DNA of 64,000 bases, taken from Hymenobacter sp. HSC-4F20 (GTDB taxonomy: Bacteria > Bacteroidota > Bacteroidia > Cytophagales > Hymenobacteraceae). Each line of letters starts with the position of its first letter. Positions within the stretch are counted from its first letter, which is position 1. Under the pieces are notes generated by a model. That model had not been told where the DNA came from. It saw only the letters and a program-made list of their open reading frames with translations, and ran no database searches. Location: positions 1,736,001-1,800,000 of the forward strand of contig NZ_JAHZTD010000001.1 in assembly GCF_019599275.1 (NCBI RefSeq). Reading direction: 5' to 3'. The position numbers were made by a program, and so were the translations under genes. Shown piece after piece: positions 50,139 through 58,440 of the stretch.

Positions 50139-50936
50139 TTACGCTCCTACCTCTATTTCGCCTTTTAAGTACGTCACGGCGTAGCCGCTCATCAGCACCC
50201 GCTCGCCGCGCAGCTCGCACCACAGGTCGCCGCCGCGGGCCGATACCTGGCGGGCGTGGAAGCTGGTTTTGCCTAGACGCTCGGCCCAGTAAGGTACCAG
50301 GGTGGTGTGGGCCGAGCCGGTTACCGGGTCCTCGGGCACGCCTACGCGAGGACCGAAAAAGCGCGAGACAAAGTCGATGCCCTCGGTGCCGGGGGCGGTA
50401 GCAATAACGGCGCGGTATTCCACGTTGGCCAAGTGGGTCATATCGGGGTGCAGGGCGCGTACTTCGGCCTCGGAGCCAAACACACACACCAGGTCAGGGC
50501 CGGCGTGGAGGCTCAGGGGCGTGGCGCGCAGGCCATCGAGCAGGCCGTTGGGGTGGGTGCTCAGGGGCTGGGGTGGCCGGGCCGGAAAGTCGAGAGTCAG
50601 GCGGCCTTCCGCGCCCTGGCTTACCCGCAAGGGGCCACTTTTGGAGTGAAACACAATTTCCGGTGCCTGAAAATTGAGGTGGCGGTACAGCACGTGGGCC
50701 GAAGCCAGCGTGGCGTGCCCACACAGCTCTACCTCCACAGCGGGCGTAAACCACCGGATTTCGTACTCATTGCTGGTTTTCGGCACGAAGAAGGCGGTTT
50801 CGGCCAGGTTATTTTCGGCGGCAATAGCCTGCATGGTTTCGGCGGGCAGCCACTCGGTGAGCGGGCACACGGCGGCGGGGTTACCAGCAAAGGGCCGGTC
50901 GGTGAAGGCATCAACCTGGTAGAGGGGTAGCAGCAT
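50139..50936 (-). CDS. PhzF-family isomerase/epimerase-like protein
   Basis: The ATG at 50936 gives 265 residues; ten further upstream codons add only hydrophobic residues unlike the family. PLYQVDAFTDRPFAGNPAAV is the PhzF start, ENNLAETAFFV holds the catalytic Glu, ELCGHATLASAHVLY and EDPVTGSAHTTLVPYWAERL are the paired glycine blocks. The family includes PhzF and YHI9; the substrate here is unknown. Confidence 0.92.
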   Translation of the reverse strand: MLLPLYQVDAFTDRPFAGNPAAVCPLTEWLPAETMQAIAAENNLAETAFFVPKTSNEYEIRWFTPAVEVELCGHATLASAHVLYRHLNFQAPEIVFHSKSGPLRVSQGAEGRLTLDFPARPPQPLSTHPNGLLDGLRATPLSLHAGPDLVCVFGSEAEVRALHPDMTHLANVEYRAVIATAPGTEGIDFVSRFFGPRVGVPEDPVTGSAHTTLVPYWAERLGKTSFHARQVSARGGDLWCELRGERVLMSGYAVTYLKGEIEVGA

Positions 50937-51186
50937 AGCGGGAAGAAAGGCAAGAAGAAGGAACACGGAAACCAGTGTGGCGACGAAGCTACTATTTCAG
51001 GGGAAATTTCACGTTCCCTGGCCCCGCCGCCGGCCGCTATACGAGGTCCACTCGGCGCCCGCGCTGCGCTGCTGCCCGTCACTACCAGCCGGGGCAGATG
51101 GCACATGAGCCGCTGGCCGCAGTGCAGGCGGACGCAGCTTCGGCGCCCTTACGCCCGGGTAGCAGCGCAGAGCCCCCCGCGGGGTC

Positions 51187-52452
51187 TCAGGCGGACTGTA
51201 GCTGGCCGCCAATGATGACCTGCTGCACCGGGTTTTCGCCCAGCCAGTACGGGATTTCCTCAGCCGTAGGCACATTGAGTACCAGCAGGTCGGCGCGCTT
51301 GCCGCGTGCCAGGCTGCCGCACTCCTGCTGCTGCCCAATGGCCCAGGCGGCATTGCAGGTAACGGCGGCCAGAGCTTCCCGGGGCGTAAACCCCATTTTC
51401 AGGCAGGCTACCGACACGGCCAGCCAGAGGTTTTTGCTCGGGCAGGAACCGGGGTTGAAGTCGGTGCTGAGGGCCACGGGCAGGCCGGCTTCTATGAAGG
51501 CCCGACCGGGCGCATACTGCTCCTGACGCAGGAAAAGAGGCACTAGCGGCAACAGCACCGCCACTGTGCGCCCCCCGGAAACGGCTGCTACGCGGGCAGC
51601 TCCGGCCGGGCTCAGGTAGTCGCAATGGTCTATGCTAACGGCACCCAGCGCCGCGGCCATTTCGCAGCCGCCCAACTCGTGCAGCTGCTCGGCATGGATT
51701 TTCAGCCCGAAGCCCAGTTCCCGGGCCCGCGTGAGGTAGCGCCGCGCATCCGCTACCGAAAAAGCGCCCTGCTCGCAGAAGATATCCACGAAGGGAACCG
51801 CGGCGGGGTTTAGATGGGGCAGGACTTCCGTAGCCAGCATGTCCAGGTATTCGGTGGGGCGGCCGTGGTACTCGGGCCCGGGCACGTGGGCGCCCAGAAA
51901 GGTAGGCACTACCCGCACGGGCTGCTGTCGGCCCGCCGCCCGGGCTACCTCCAGCAGGCACAGTTCCGTTTCGGCGTCGAGGCCGTATCCGCTTTTAGCT
52001 TCCAGCGTAGTGACGCCATAGCGACGGAAGCCGGCCAGGTGATGCAACGCCCTGTCCAGCAGGGCCTCAGGGGTAGCAGCACGGGTGGCGCGCACGGTAC
52101 TCAGGATGCCGCCGCCACCAGCCAGAATATCCAGGTACGATTCGCCTTGCAGCTTCCGCTGAAACTCCCCAGCCCGGTTGCCCCCGAACACCAGATGGGT
52201 GTGGCACTCCACCAGGCCCGGCAGCACTACCTGCCCGGCAGCGTCCACAAGGGTTGTGGCAGGCGTGAGCTGGGTGGTATCTAACTCCGCCATGGGGCCC
52301 AGCGCAACAATGCGGTCCTGCTCGCAGGCCACGTAGCCATTCGGAATGCTGTGCCAGTCGCGGAGGGCCCGCCCGCGCAGGGGCTCGTTCGGCCGACCGG
52401 TGTCCATGGTCAGCAGCTCACCGCAGTTGCGCACCAGAAGGGTGTAAGCCAT
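51187..52452 (-). CDS. hutI: Imidazolonepropionase
   Basis: The protein has 421 residues. VLPGLVECHTHLVFGGNR carries the metal HxH pair, KIHAEQLHELGG and SIDHCDYLSPAG the further metal/substrate ligands, and ALSTDFNPGSCPSKNLWLA the catalytic Asp region. It opens the imidazolone ring in histidine breakdown to N-formimino-glutamate. The rest of the hut pathway is not in the window. Confidence 0.96.
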   Translation of the reverse strand: MAYTLLVRNCGELLTMDTGRPNEPLRGRALRDWHSIPNGYVACEQDRIVALGPMAELDTTQLTPATTLVDAAGQVVLPGLVECHTHLVFGGNRAGEFQRKLQGESYLDILAGGGGILSTVRATRAATPEALLDRALHHLAGFRRYGVTTLEAKSGYGLDAETELCLLEVARAAGRQQPVRVVPTFLGAHVPGPEYHGRPTEYLDMLATEVLPHLNPAAVPFVDIFCEQGAFSVADARRYLTRARELGFGLKIHAEQLHELGGCEMAAALGAVSIDHCDYLSPAGAARVAAVSGGRTVAVLLPLVPLFLRQEQYAPGRAFIEAGLPVALSTDFNPGSCPSKNLWLAVSVACLKMGFTPREALAAVTCNAAWAIGQQQECGSLARGKRADLLVLNVPTAEEIPYWLGENPVQQVIIGGQLQSA

Positions 52453-52741
52453 AAGGGAAAAAGGCGGATGAAAGCCAAATATGCACCAAAACCTGAGTTC
52501 AGCCGCGCAAAACCCAGCGTACCACGTGGCGCGAGGACGAATTCCTAGGGAGCTAGACCGGCGGCAACCAGGGCTTATAATATTTAAAACCCTCTATATA
52601 AAGTACAAATTTATTTTGGGAAAGTGTATCCATTTCCGGGAAAAACAAGTTTATAGCGCCGTACTATAGTATCTTATTACAGGCTAATCACTCTGAAATC
52701 AGTCTGTTGTTCCACTACGTACGCTTTTACTCTTTCCCAAA

Positions 52742-54304
52742 ATGAAAAAAACCGTACTCTTTCTCTCTCTTTTGCTTGGTAGCCAGCAGTTACAGGCGCA
52801 ACTGCCCACCAATAGCTTTGCCGTTACATCGGCCTGCCCGGCCAGTGCGGCCAACCCGTCGGTGCTGCAGCAAGTGAATACCGATGGTTCCCTGACGCCT
52901 ATTGCCACCATTACTGACGGCACGAATCCGCTTATTCTCAATGCTCTAGGCTTTGACGATGCCAATCCTACGGTGCTCTACGCCATGAACGTGCAGCAGC
53001 CCGTGACTATGGCCAACTTCGATGCGCCGCCTACCCTGTACCGCGTGGAGCTGGGCACGGGCCTGGCTGCCGGCCTGGGCACGGTGACACCCCCGCCCGC
53101 CCCCACTACCGGTCTTTCGCCGCTGGCCTTCGGCGAGTTTGTGGCCCGCGACATCCGCCAGACGTTCAACTTTATCGGCGACGGCGGAGCCAGCTCGGAG
53201 TATTACGTGGGCGGGGCCACGGCGCGGGTTATTGCCAACGCCTTTACTTTCAGCCTGCGCGTGGCCGACCTGCGCCTGTACGTGGGCACCGTGCAGCTGG
53301 CCCCGTTTACTTCCGCCGCCCCGGCCTGGAAGCAGCTCGATACCTCTGACCCGGCCACGGCGGCCGTGGTAGCCGGCTACCAGGCCCAGGTGCAGGCGTA
53401 TCTGGCCAGCGGCGGCAACGGCCCCACTCCGGAGGGCGGCATTCAGGACTGGGTGTATGATGCGCGCACCGGCAACCTGGTCAGCTACCTGGGGCTGGAG
53501 GATAAGTTTCTGACTATTACCAACCCGGCCACGGCCCCGGCTGGCCGTACCACCGTGCCGGATGCCCCCATTCCGACCCAGCAGAATATTGGCGCTATGT
53601 TCACTGACCGCCTCGGCAACGTGTACGCCGTGGAGGCCGACGGCGGCACTATTTACAAGATTGACCGCCTCACGGGCAACTACTCGGGGCGCTCCTACGG
53701 CTCGGCGTTCGGCTGCTCCCGCGGCGACGCGGTCAGCCTGCCCGGCGCCTTGCCTCTGCCCGTTACCCTGGTTCGCTTTGCGGCCCTGCCTACTGCCGGC
53801 GGTGGAGTTCGTTTCGAATGGCAAACCTCCCACGAGCAGGCCGCGGCCTACTTTGAGGTAGAGCGCAGCCCCACAGCTACGGAGTGGCAACCCGTGGCGC
53901 GCGTGGCGGCCAGCAACCAGACCACGGGCCAGCGGTATACCGCCACTGACCCAAACCCCTACCCGGGTCAGACCTACTACCGTTTGGCGATGCACGACGC
54001 CGATGGCTCCGTAACGTACTCTACGGTGCAGGTTACAGTGCCCACGGGGGCTGCGCTGGCAGTGGCCTATCCTAATCCGGCGCGGGAAGAGCTGCGGGTG
54101 GTGCTAGCCAACCCGGCGCTGCCTGGCGCCCTGAGCTTGGTTGACGGACGCGGGCAAGTAGTACGCCGCCTGCAAGCCACCGGGAGCAGCGGCCCTCTCA
54201 AGCTACCTACTGCGGGCCTTGCCCCTGGATTGTACCTGCTGCGCGTACAGCAAGGCAGCCATACCAGCACTACCCGGGTAGTGCTGGAAGGTAGTGGCCA
54301 GTAG
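52742..54304 (+). CDS. Secreted T9SS-targeted protein of unknown function
   Basis: The protein has 520 residues with a signal peptide (ends QLQAQ). Residues about 25-335 are a beta-propeller-like domain (ITDGTNPLILNALGFDDANP, FTDRLGNVYAVEADGGTIYK). A fibronectin-III-like part (VRFEWQTSHEQAAAYFEVER) follows and the last 80 residues (VAYPNPAREELRVV to GLYLLRVQQGSHTSTTRVV) are a T9SS sorting domain. Two short segments resemble the DUF6923 type. It is surface-exposed or released; its binding target is unknown. Confidence 0.88.
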   Translation: MKKTVLFLSLLLGSQQLQAQLPTNSFAVTSACPASAANPSVLQQVNTDGSLTPIATITDGTNPLILNALGFDDANPTVLYAMNVQQPVTMANFDAPPTLYRVELGTGLAAGLGTVTPPPAPTTGLSPLAFGEFVARDIRQTFNFIGDGGASSEYYVGGATARVIANAFTFSLRVADLRLYVGTVQLAPFTSAAPAWKQLDTSDPATAAVVAGYQAQVQAYLASGGNGPTPEGGIQDWVYDARTGNLVSYLGLEDKFLTITNPATAPAGRTTVPDAPIPTQQNIGAMFTDRLGNVYAVEADGGTIYKIDRLTGNYSGRSYGSAFGCSRGDAVSLPGALPLPVTLVRFAALPTAGGGVRFEWQTSHEQAAAYFEVERSPTATEWQPVARVAASNQTTGQRYTATDPNPYPGQTYYRLAMHDADGSVTYSTVQVTVPTGAALAVAYPNPAREELRVVLANPALPGALSLVDGRGQVVRRLQATGSSGPLKLPTAGLAPGLYLLRVQQGSHTSTTRVVLEGSGQ

Positions 54305-54330
54305 GCTGCGCAGCCGATTGTAGCCCCCGG

Positions 54331-54372
54331 TGGCCGGCAGTAAGCAACTACCTAGCTGCTTACTGCCGGCCA
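54331..54372. terminator. Perfect 16-bp inverted repeat after the T9SS protein
   Basis: TGGCCGGCAGTAAGCA (54331-54346) and TGCTTACTGCCGGCCA (54357-54372) pair perfectly across a 10-nt loop, 26 bp after the stop. No T-run follows, so it may end transcription only partly or stabilise the message. Confidence 0.6.
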
Positions 54373-54581
54373 CTGAGGGCTGAGTACCGTGGTGTTTTAC
54401 GCCTTCCTGGTAGAAAACTGCTCCTGTCTTTCTCTGCGCTACCAAGGAACAGCCAGTTGTAACCCTGTGTATAGTAGCCTAGTAACGAGGCTAACCCCGT
54501 GTAGTACACCGCTGCTCCGGGGAAAACTGCGGCTGTTGCTGCCGTGCCTGCGTAGAGCAGGTGTTCGCCTACCCCTCCCTG

Positions 54582-55112
54582 ATGCAGCCTCACTCCGCCC
54601 CCCTTATCCTGACCCTTGCCCTCGATGCCGGGAGCCAGCAGCACTTCAACGGTCTCCGGCAGCGGTACTTTCCGCCGGAGCGCAATTACCTGCAGGCCCA
54701 CGTCACGCTCTTTCATCATCTGCCCGGCGCACAGGCTGCTGCCCTGTCCGACCACCTGGCCCAGGTAGCGGCGGCTACCTCTCCCCTGCCCCTGCAGGTA
54801 GCAGGATTGCGCTTTCTGGGCCGGGGCGTGGCCTACCAGCTGCATACGCCCGAGCTGCAGGTGCTGCACCAGGCGCTGCAGCAGAAGTGGGCCGCCTGGC
54901 TTACCCCCCAGGATCAGCAGCGCCTCAAGCCCCACGTGACAGTTCAGAACAAGGTAGACCCGGCCGTGGCCCGCGCTTTGCACCAGGAGCTGACGGAGCA
55001 GTTCCAGCCGTTTAAAGCAACAGGCACGGGGTTTACCCTGTGGCTCTACCGCGGCGGCCCCTGGGAGGAGCTGCAACAATTCAGGTTCGACGGGCCGGAA
55101 GTACTACCCTAA
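54582..55112 (+). CDS. 2'-5' RNA ligase/2H phosphoesterase family protein
   Basis: The ATG at 54582 gives 176 residues (a start seven codons earlier is possible). The two HxT motifs of the 2H superfamily are HVTLFHHL and HVTVQNKV. The length and spacing fit the LigT/ThpR group, which acts on 2'-5' RNA bonds or cyclic phosphates. It is convergent with the Thg1 remnant and the kinase, two other RNA-end enzymes. Confidence 0.85.
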   Translation: MQPHSAPLILTLALDAGSQQHFNGLRQRYFPPERNYLQAHVTLFHHLPGAQAAALSDHLAQVAAATSPLPLQVAGLRFLGRGVAYQLHTPELQVLHQALQQKWAAWLTPQDQQRLKPHVTVQNKVDPAVARALHQELTEQFQPFKATGTGFTLWLYRGGPWEELQQFRFDGPEVLP

Positions 55113-55161
55113 AAACTGGCGGGCAAAGCTTGCGTATTCCGCTCACGGCCTCCCGGTCAAC

Positions 55162-55592
55162 CTACCGCCGGCGGAAGTACTCCACCACGTCCTGGGGGCG
55201 CGGCAGCGGCAGAATCCGGCAATCGAATACGCCCACGGCGCCCAGCAGCACCGGGAACTGGGCGGAAGCCGCGCCAGCCAGAATAGAGGTGTACTTGCGC
55301 GGTTTGTGGCCGCAAGTGTTTTCCTCCGGCTGCAGGGGTAAGGAAGTTTCGTCGTCTTGGATGTTGCCGTATACTATCCGGAAACCACGGCCCGGCAGGT
55401 GCTCCACGGCGGCAGCCATCATAGCGCGCGTACGCTCGCCAAAGGAAGCCTCAACCAAGTAAACTTCCTTGGTCAGGCGCGGAAAGCGGCGGTCGTTGAG
55501 GCGGGCTGCCAGGTGGAGGCCGGGCAGGGCGCAGTGGTGGTGGGCGGTTTCAACAAGACGCGCATGCGGGCGTCCAGGTCATCAGACTTCCT
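55162..55592 (-). pseudogene. Decayed Thg1-like tRNA(His) guanylyltransferase / 3'-5' polymerase
   Basis: The first part reads KSDDLDARMRV, and after a 1-nt loss near 55551-55557 another frame continues ETAHHHCALPGLHLAARLND, RRFPRLTKEVYLVEASFGER, FRIVYGNIQDDETS, KYTSILAGAASAQFPVLLGA, GVFDCRILPLPRPQDVVEYF, and stops after RRR. This follows the N-terminal half of bacterial Thg1-like proteins segment by segment. Four lesions are visible: AGG where ATG would be expected before KSDD (55590-55592), the frameshift, loss of the metal-binding DGR motif (now LNDRRF), and the missing C-terminal half. Such enzymes add nucleotides in the 3'-5' direction to tRNA ends. The expected start overlaps the kinase gene end by 11 bp, so both were one operon. 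Confidence 0.78.
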
Positions 55593-56031
55593 CTTGCCAG
55601 GGGCTGACAGCAAATTGCTGATGGGCCGCTACCCGCACGAAATACAGCTCAGCGAAGCCTTCCGCGTACCGGGGCAACTCCAGGCGGTTGCGCGTGGCCC
55701 GGATGCCGACTTCCGGCACCTGCCGGGCTGCCGGCCGCTGCCGGTTGCGCACCAGCGCCTCGGCCGCTACCGACTGAAAGAAGTACCCGATAACACGGAA
55801 GCCGGCGGCCCGGGCAGGCTCCAGGTAGCGCGCCCGCTCGGCGGCAGTGGGGTTGGTATTATCGATGACGCAGGGCATCTGGGTTTCCAGGCATAGGGCC
55901 AGCAGGCGCCGCTCCCGGTGCCGGGTGCGCAGCAAATCCAGGCTGATGCGCACGTGCGAGTGGAAGAACTGCTGCTGGTAGAACGTGGATTTGCCGGTGG
56001 CCTGAATCCCACAGAAAACGATAAGCTCCAT
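55582..56031 (-). CDS. Polynucleotide-kinase-like P-loop ATPase
   Basis: The ATG at 56031 gives 149 residues. The P-loop is FCGIQATGKST, PCVIDNTNPTAAERARYL is the second Pnk/zeta-type block, and GYFFQSVAAEALVRNRQRP carries the lid arginines. The size and motifs fit small T4-Pnk-like 5'-kinases. It lies directly upstream of the Thg1 remnant. It is intact while its partner is broken. It may phosphorylate RNA 5' ends before 3'-5' addition or ligation. Confidence 0.85.
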   Translation of the reverse strand: MELIVFCGIQATGKSTFYQQQFFHSHVRISLDLLRTRHRERRLLALCLETQMPCVIDNTNPTAAERARYLEPARAAGFRVIGYFFQSVAAEALVRNRQRPAARQVPEVGIRATRNRLELPRYAEGFAELYFVRVAAHQQFAVSPWQEEV

Positions 56032-56090
56032 ACCAATAAGAAGCAAAAGCATCTGCCAGCCGGGTGCAGTAGGCGCGGAAAGCAGCTACC

Positions 56091-57017
56091 TTATTTCCTG
56101 CGGGCCGTGATAGTATGGGTCAGTGCCTTGAACTGGGCCAGCGCCGCCTCGAAGTCCTGGTAGGCTAGGCCTTGCATGGCCACGGCCGTGCTGCCGATAA
56201 GGCTGACCTGCTGATACACCAGTACCCGTTGCCCCCGCAGCTGCGCAAAGCCTTCGGTTTCGTACGTTACCAGGTCATTCACCTTCACCGACGACATTTT
56301 GCGGGCGGTATAGCCCGTCAGGCCGGTCCGGCGGCCCAGCGCCTGCTGGCTGATGTCGGCGGCGGTTAATGAGGGGTTGTACGGGAGCAGCACAGCCATG
56401 ACGGTGGGCTCTGAGCCGTAATCGGCCTTGCGCTGCCCGCCCAGGGAATAGATATACTGCCCGTTGCGCACTTCGGCCAGGGCAAACGGCGACTTCTTTT
56501 CCTCCAGAGCAAACACCGCATCGGAGAGAGAAGCTGTGCCCCCTGCGCCCGCTACCTTCTGGTAGGTAGCCGAAAGCAGGCTGCGCCGCAGGGCGGTAGC
56601 AGTAGCCGTGTCGGCGGCCGGGTAGCGGGCGTCGAGCAGCACGGCAAAGGTGGAGTCGCCGTAAAGCAGCTGGGCCGACTCCTGGGTGGGCGTGAGCTGC
56701 ACCCGTGCCAGGCGGGCCGGGTAGGCGCCCTGCACTTCCTGCAGGTCCAGCACTTTGCTCCCGCGCGCCTCGAAGCGGGCCTTGGTAAAAGCCGCGGCCT
56801 GACGGTAGTAGTTGCCGCCCTTCAGATCATAGACCTGCAGGACAGCCTCGCCCCGCCGAAAGCCCGACAGACCAGGCGCGGCCGTGAAGCCAGCTGGCGG
56901 CACCAGCCACACTTGTGTACCCGCCACGGCCCGGGCGGGGCCCGGAGCCTGAGCCCGCACGCCTAGCGGAAGCAGTGAAAGCAGCCAGAAAAGACGCGAA
57001 GTAGAAAATAAGCTCAT
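56091..57017 (-). CDS. Secreted protein of unknown function
   Basis: The ATG at 57017 gives 308 residues with a signal peptide (ends GVRAQ). The mature part begins APGPARAVAGTQVWLVPPAG and has repeating strands and helices (FTKARFEARGSKVLDLQEVQ, ADISQQALGRRTGLTGYTAR). It resembles the periplasmic DUF-type proteins seen across Hymenobacter, but no family is named. It is the first of a short minus-strand run leading to the kinase. Confidence 0.72.
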   Translation of the reverse strand: MSLFSTSRLFWLLSLLPLGVRAQAPGPARAVAGTQVWLVPPAGFTAAPGLSGFRRGEAVLQVYDLKGGNYYRQAAAFTKARFEARGSKVLDLQEVQGAYPARLARVQLTPTQESAQLLYGDSTFAVLLDARYPAADTATATALRRSLLSATYQKVAGAGGTASLSDAVFALEEKKSPFALAEVRNGQYIYSLGGQRKADYGSEPTVMAVLLPYNPSLTAADISQQALGRRTGLTGYTARKMSSVKVNDLVTYETEGFAQLRGQRVLVYQQVSLIGSTAVAMQGLAYQDFEAALAQFKALTHTITARRK

Positions 57018-57192
57018 GCAAACAAATCGGGCCCGTACCTGCCCTCCCAGCAGTTCAGGTAGCGCCGCGCCGCGCAAGGTAGGCATGATTCCGGGGCCGG
57101 CCATACCCAACTAGTCCGCCACACCTGAGGTAGCCGGGTGGGTGGTTGCGGGGTGGGCGGGCTACCGCTCCGTTCCGGCAGCCAGACGGGCG

Positions 57193-57621
57193 TCAGGAAG
57201 CAACCGGGTGCACGCTTTGGCCGGCGCTGACTTGAAACTCCCGGATCAGGAGCCACAGGGCAGCATCCGTTACGGTGTGCAGGCACGACATGGCCGGACC
57301 AGACGGCTCCACCGGCTGCCACACGTCGTTGACCAGGCCCATGCTCCAGTTAGCAAACTGCCGGTGGGCCATGGGCCCGTCGGCCAATACTTCCACAGCG
57401 GTGTGGCGGCAGTCAACTTGAATTCGGGCAAATACAGCAGCTACGGCCGCCGCCGGCCCTTCCAGCACCTGCAAAAAGCGGCTACCATCGTACAACAGGA
57501 CGCCCGTGATAGAAGAAAGTCGGTTGTGAAAGCAACACTGCTCCAGCAACCGCCCAAGCTCTGCGGCCGATAACGGAGCCACAACATTACTTTGGTAGAT
57601 AATATGATGAAGCAAACTCAT
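57193..57621 (-). CDS. BLUF-domain blue-light photoreceptor
   Basis: The ATG at 57621 gives 142 residues, a lone BLUF domain (about 1-95) plus a short helical tail. All key flavin-site residues are present: Y9 in IIYQS, N33 in FHNRLSSITG, Q51 in FLQVLEG, W92 and M94 in NWSMG. It should bind FAD and signal blue light. There is no fused output domain, so it must act through a partner, as in the short AppA-like or PixD proteins. No such partner is adjacent. Confidence 0.92.
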   Translation of the reverse strand: MSLLHHIIYQSNVVAPLSAAELGRLLEQCCFHNRLSSITGVLLYDGSRFLQVLEGPAAAVAAVFARIQVDCRHTAVEVLADGPMAHRQFANWSMGLVNDVWQPVEPSGPAMSCLHTVTDAALWLLIREFQVSAGQSVHPVAS

Positions 57622-57769
57622 GGAGGAAGGCAATAGGCAGTAGTAAACTAGTGCTAAAAAATACGAGTAGAATGCCACTCCAGTCCTGCCCTTTTCATCC
57701 CTATTTGATTTCCCAGCTTCCTAATTTGGACCGCTAAAATCCAGCACTCTTGTTTTTTTCCTGTCGCTT

Positions 57770-58360
57770 ATGAAAGCCTTGCTGCTGATTGACATCCAAA
57801 ACGACTTCCTGCCCGGGGGTTCCCTGGCCGTACCGGGGGGTCACGAGATTCTGCCCCTGGTAAATGAGCTGCAGCCGAGCTACGAGCTGGTAGTAGCCAC
57901 TCAGGACTGGCACCCGGCTCAGCATCAGAGCTTTGCCAGCCAACACCCCGGCTGCCAGGTCTTCCAGCAGATTGACTTGCACGGCCTGTCCCAAACCCTC
58001 TGGCCCGACCACTGCGTGCAGGGCAGCCCGGGCGCCGAGTTCAGCCCCGCCCTGGAGCAGCACCGCATCGAGGCCATCTTCCGCAAGGGCACCACTCCGG
58101 AAATTGATTCCTACAGCGGCTTTTTCGACAACGGCCACCGCAAAAGCACCGGCCTAGCCGACTACTTGCGCGGGCGGGGCGTGCAGCAGGTACACCTCTG
58201 CGGGCTGGCCGCCGACTACTGCGTGAATTTCTCTGCCCTCGATGCCCTGCAGGAGGGGTTTGCCGTGACGTTTCTGGAGGCAGCTACCCGGGCTATTTCG
58301 GCGGAAGGCTACGCCCAGGCCCGGCAGGAGCTACTCCGGCGCGGGGCACGGATAGCGTAA
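57770..58360 (+). CDS. pncA: Nicotinamidase
   Basis: The protein has 196 residues. LLIDIQNDFLPGGSL holds the catalytic Asp (D8), ATQDWHPAQHQSFA the metal-binding Asp and His residues, RKGTTPEIDSYSGF the Lys (K106) and GLAADYCVNFSALDA the Cys (C151). It deamidates nicotinamide to nicotinate for NAD recycling. It is the first of three plus-strand genes but is separated by 80 bp from the channel. Confidence 0.95.
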   Translation: MKALLLIDIQNDFLPGGSLAVPGGHEILPLVNELQPSYELVVATQDWHPAQHQSFASQHPGCQVFQQIDLHGLSQTLWPDHCVQGSPGAEFSPALEQHRIEAIFRKGTTPEIDSYSGFFDNGHRKSTGLADYLRGRGVQQVHLCGLAADYCVNFSALDALQEGFAVTFLEAATRAISAEGYAQARQELLRRGARIA

Positions 58361-58440
58361 CCTGCCGGGCCAACCTTTCCGGCTGGTTTCGGGTAGAAAA
58401 AGGCCGCTGGGGGGCATAGTACCCCGGCGGCTGCTCGCCT

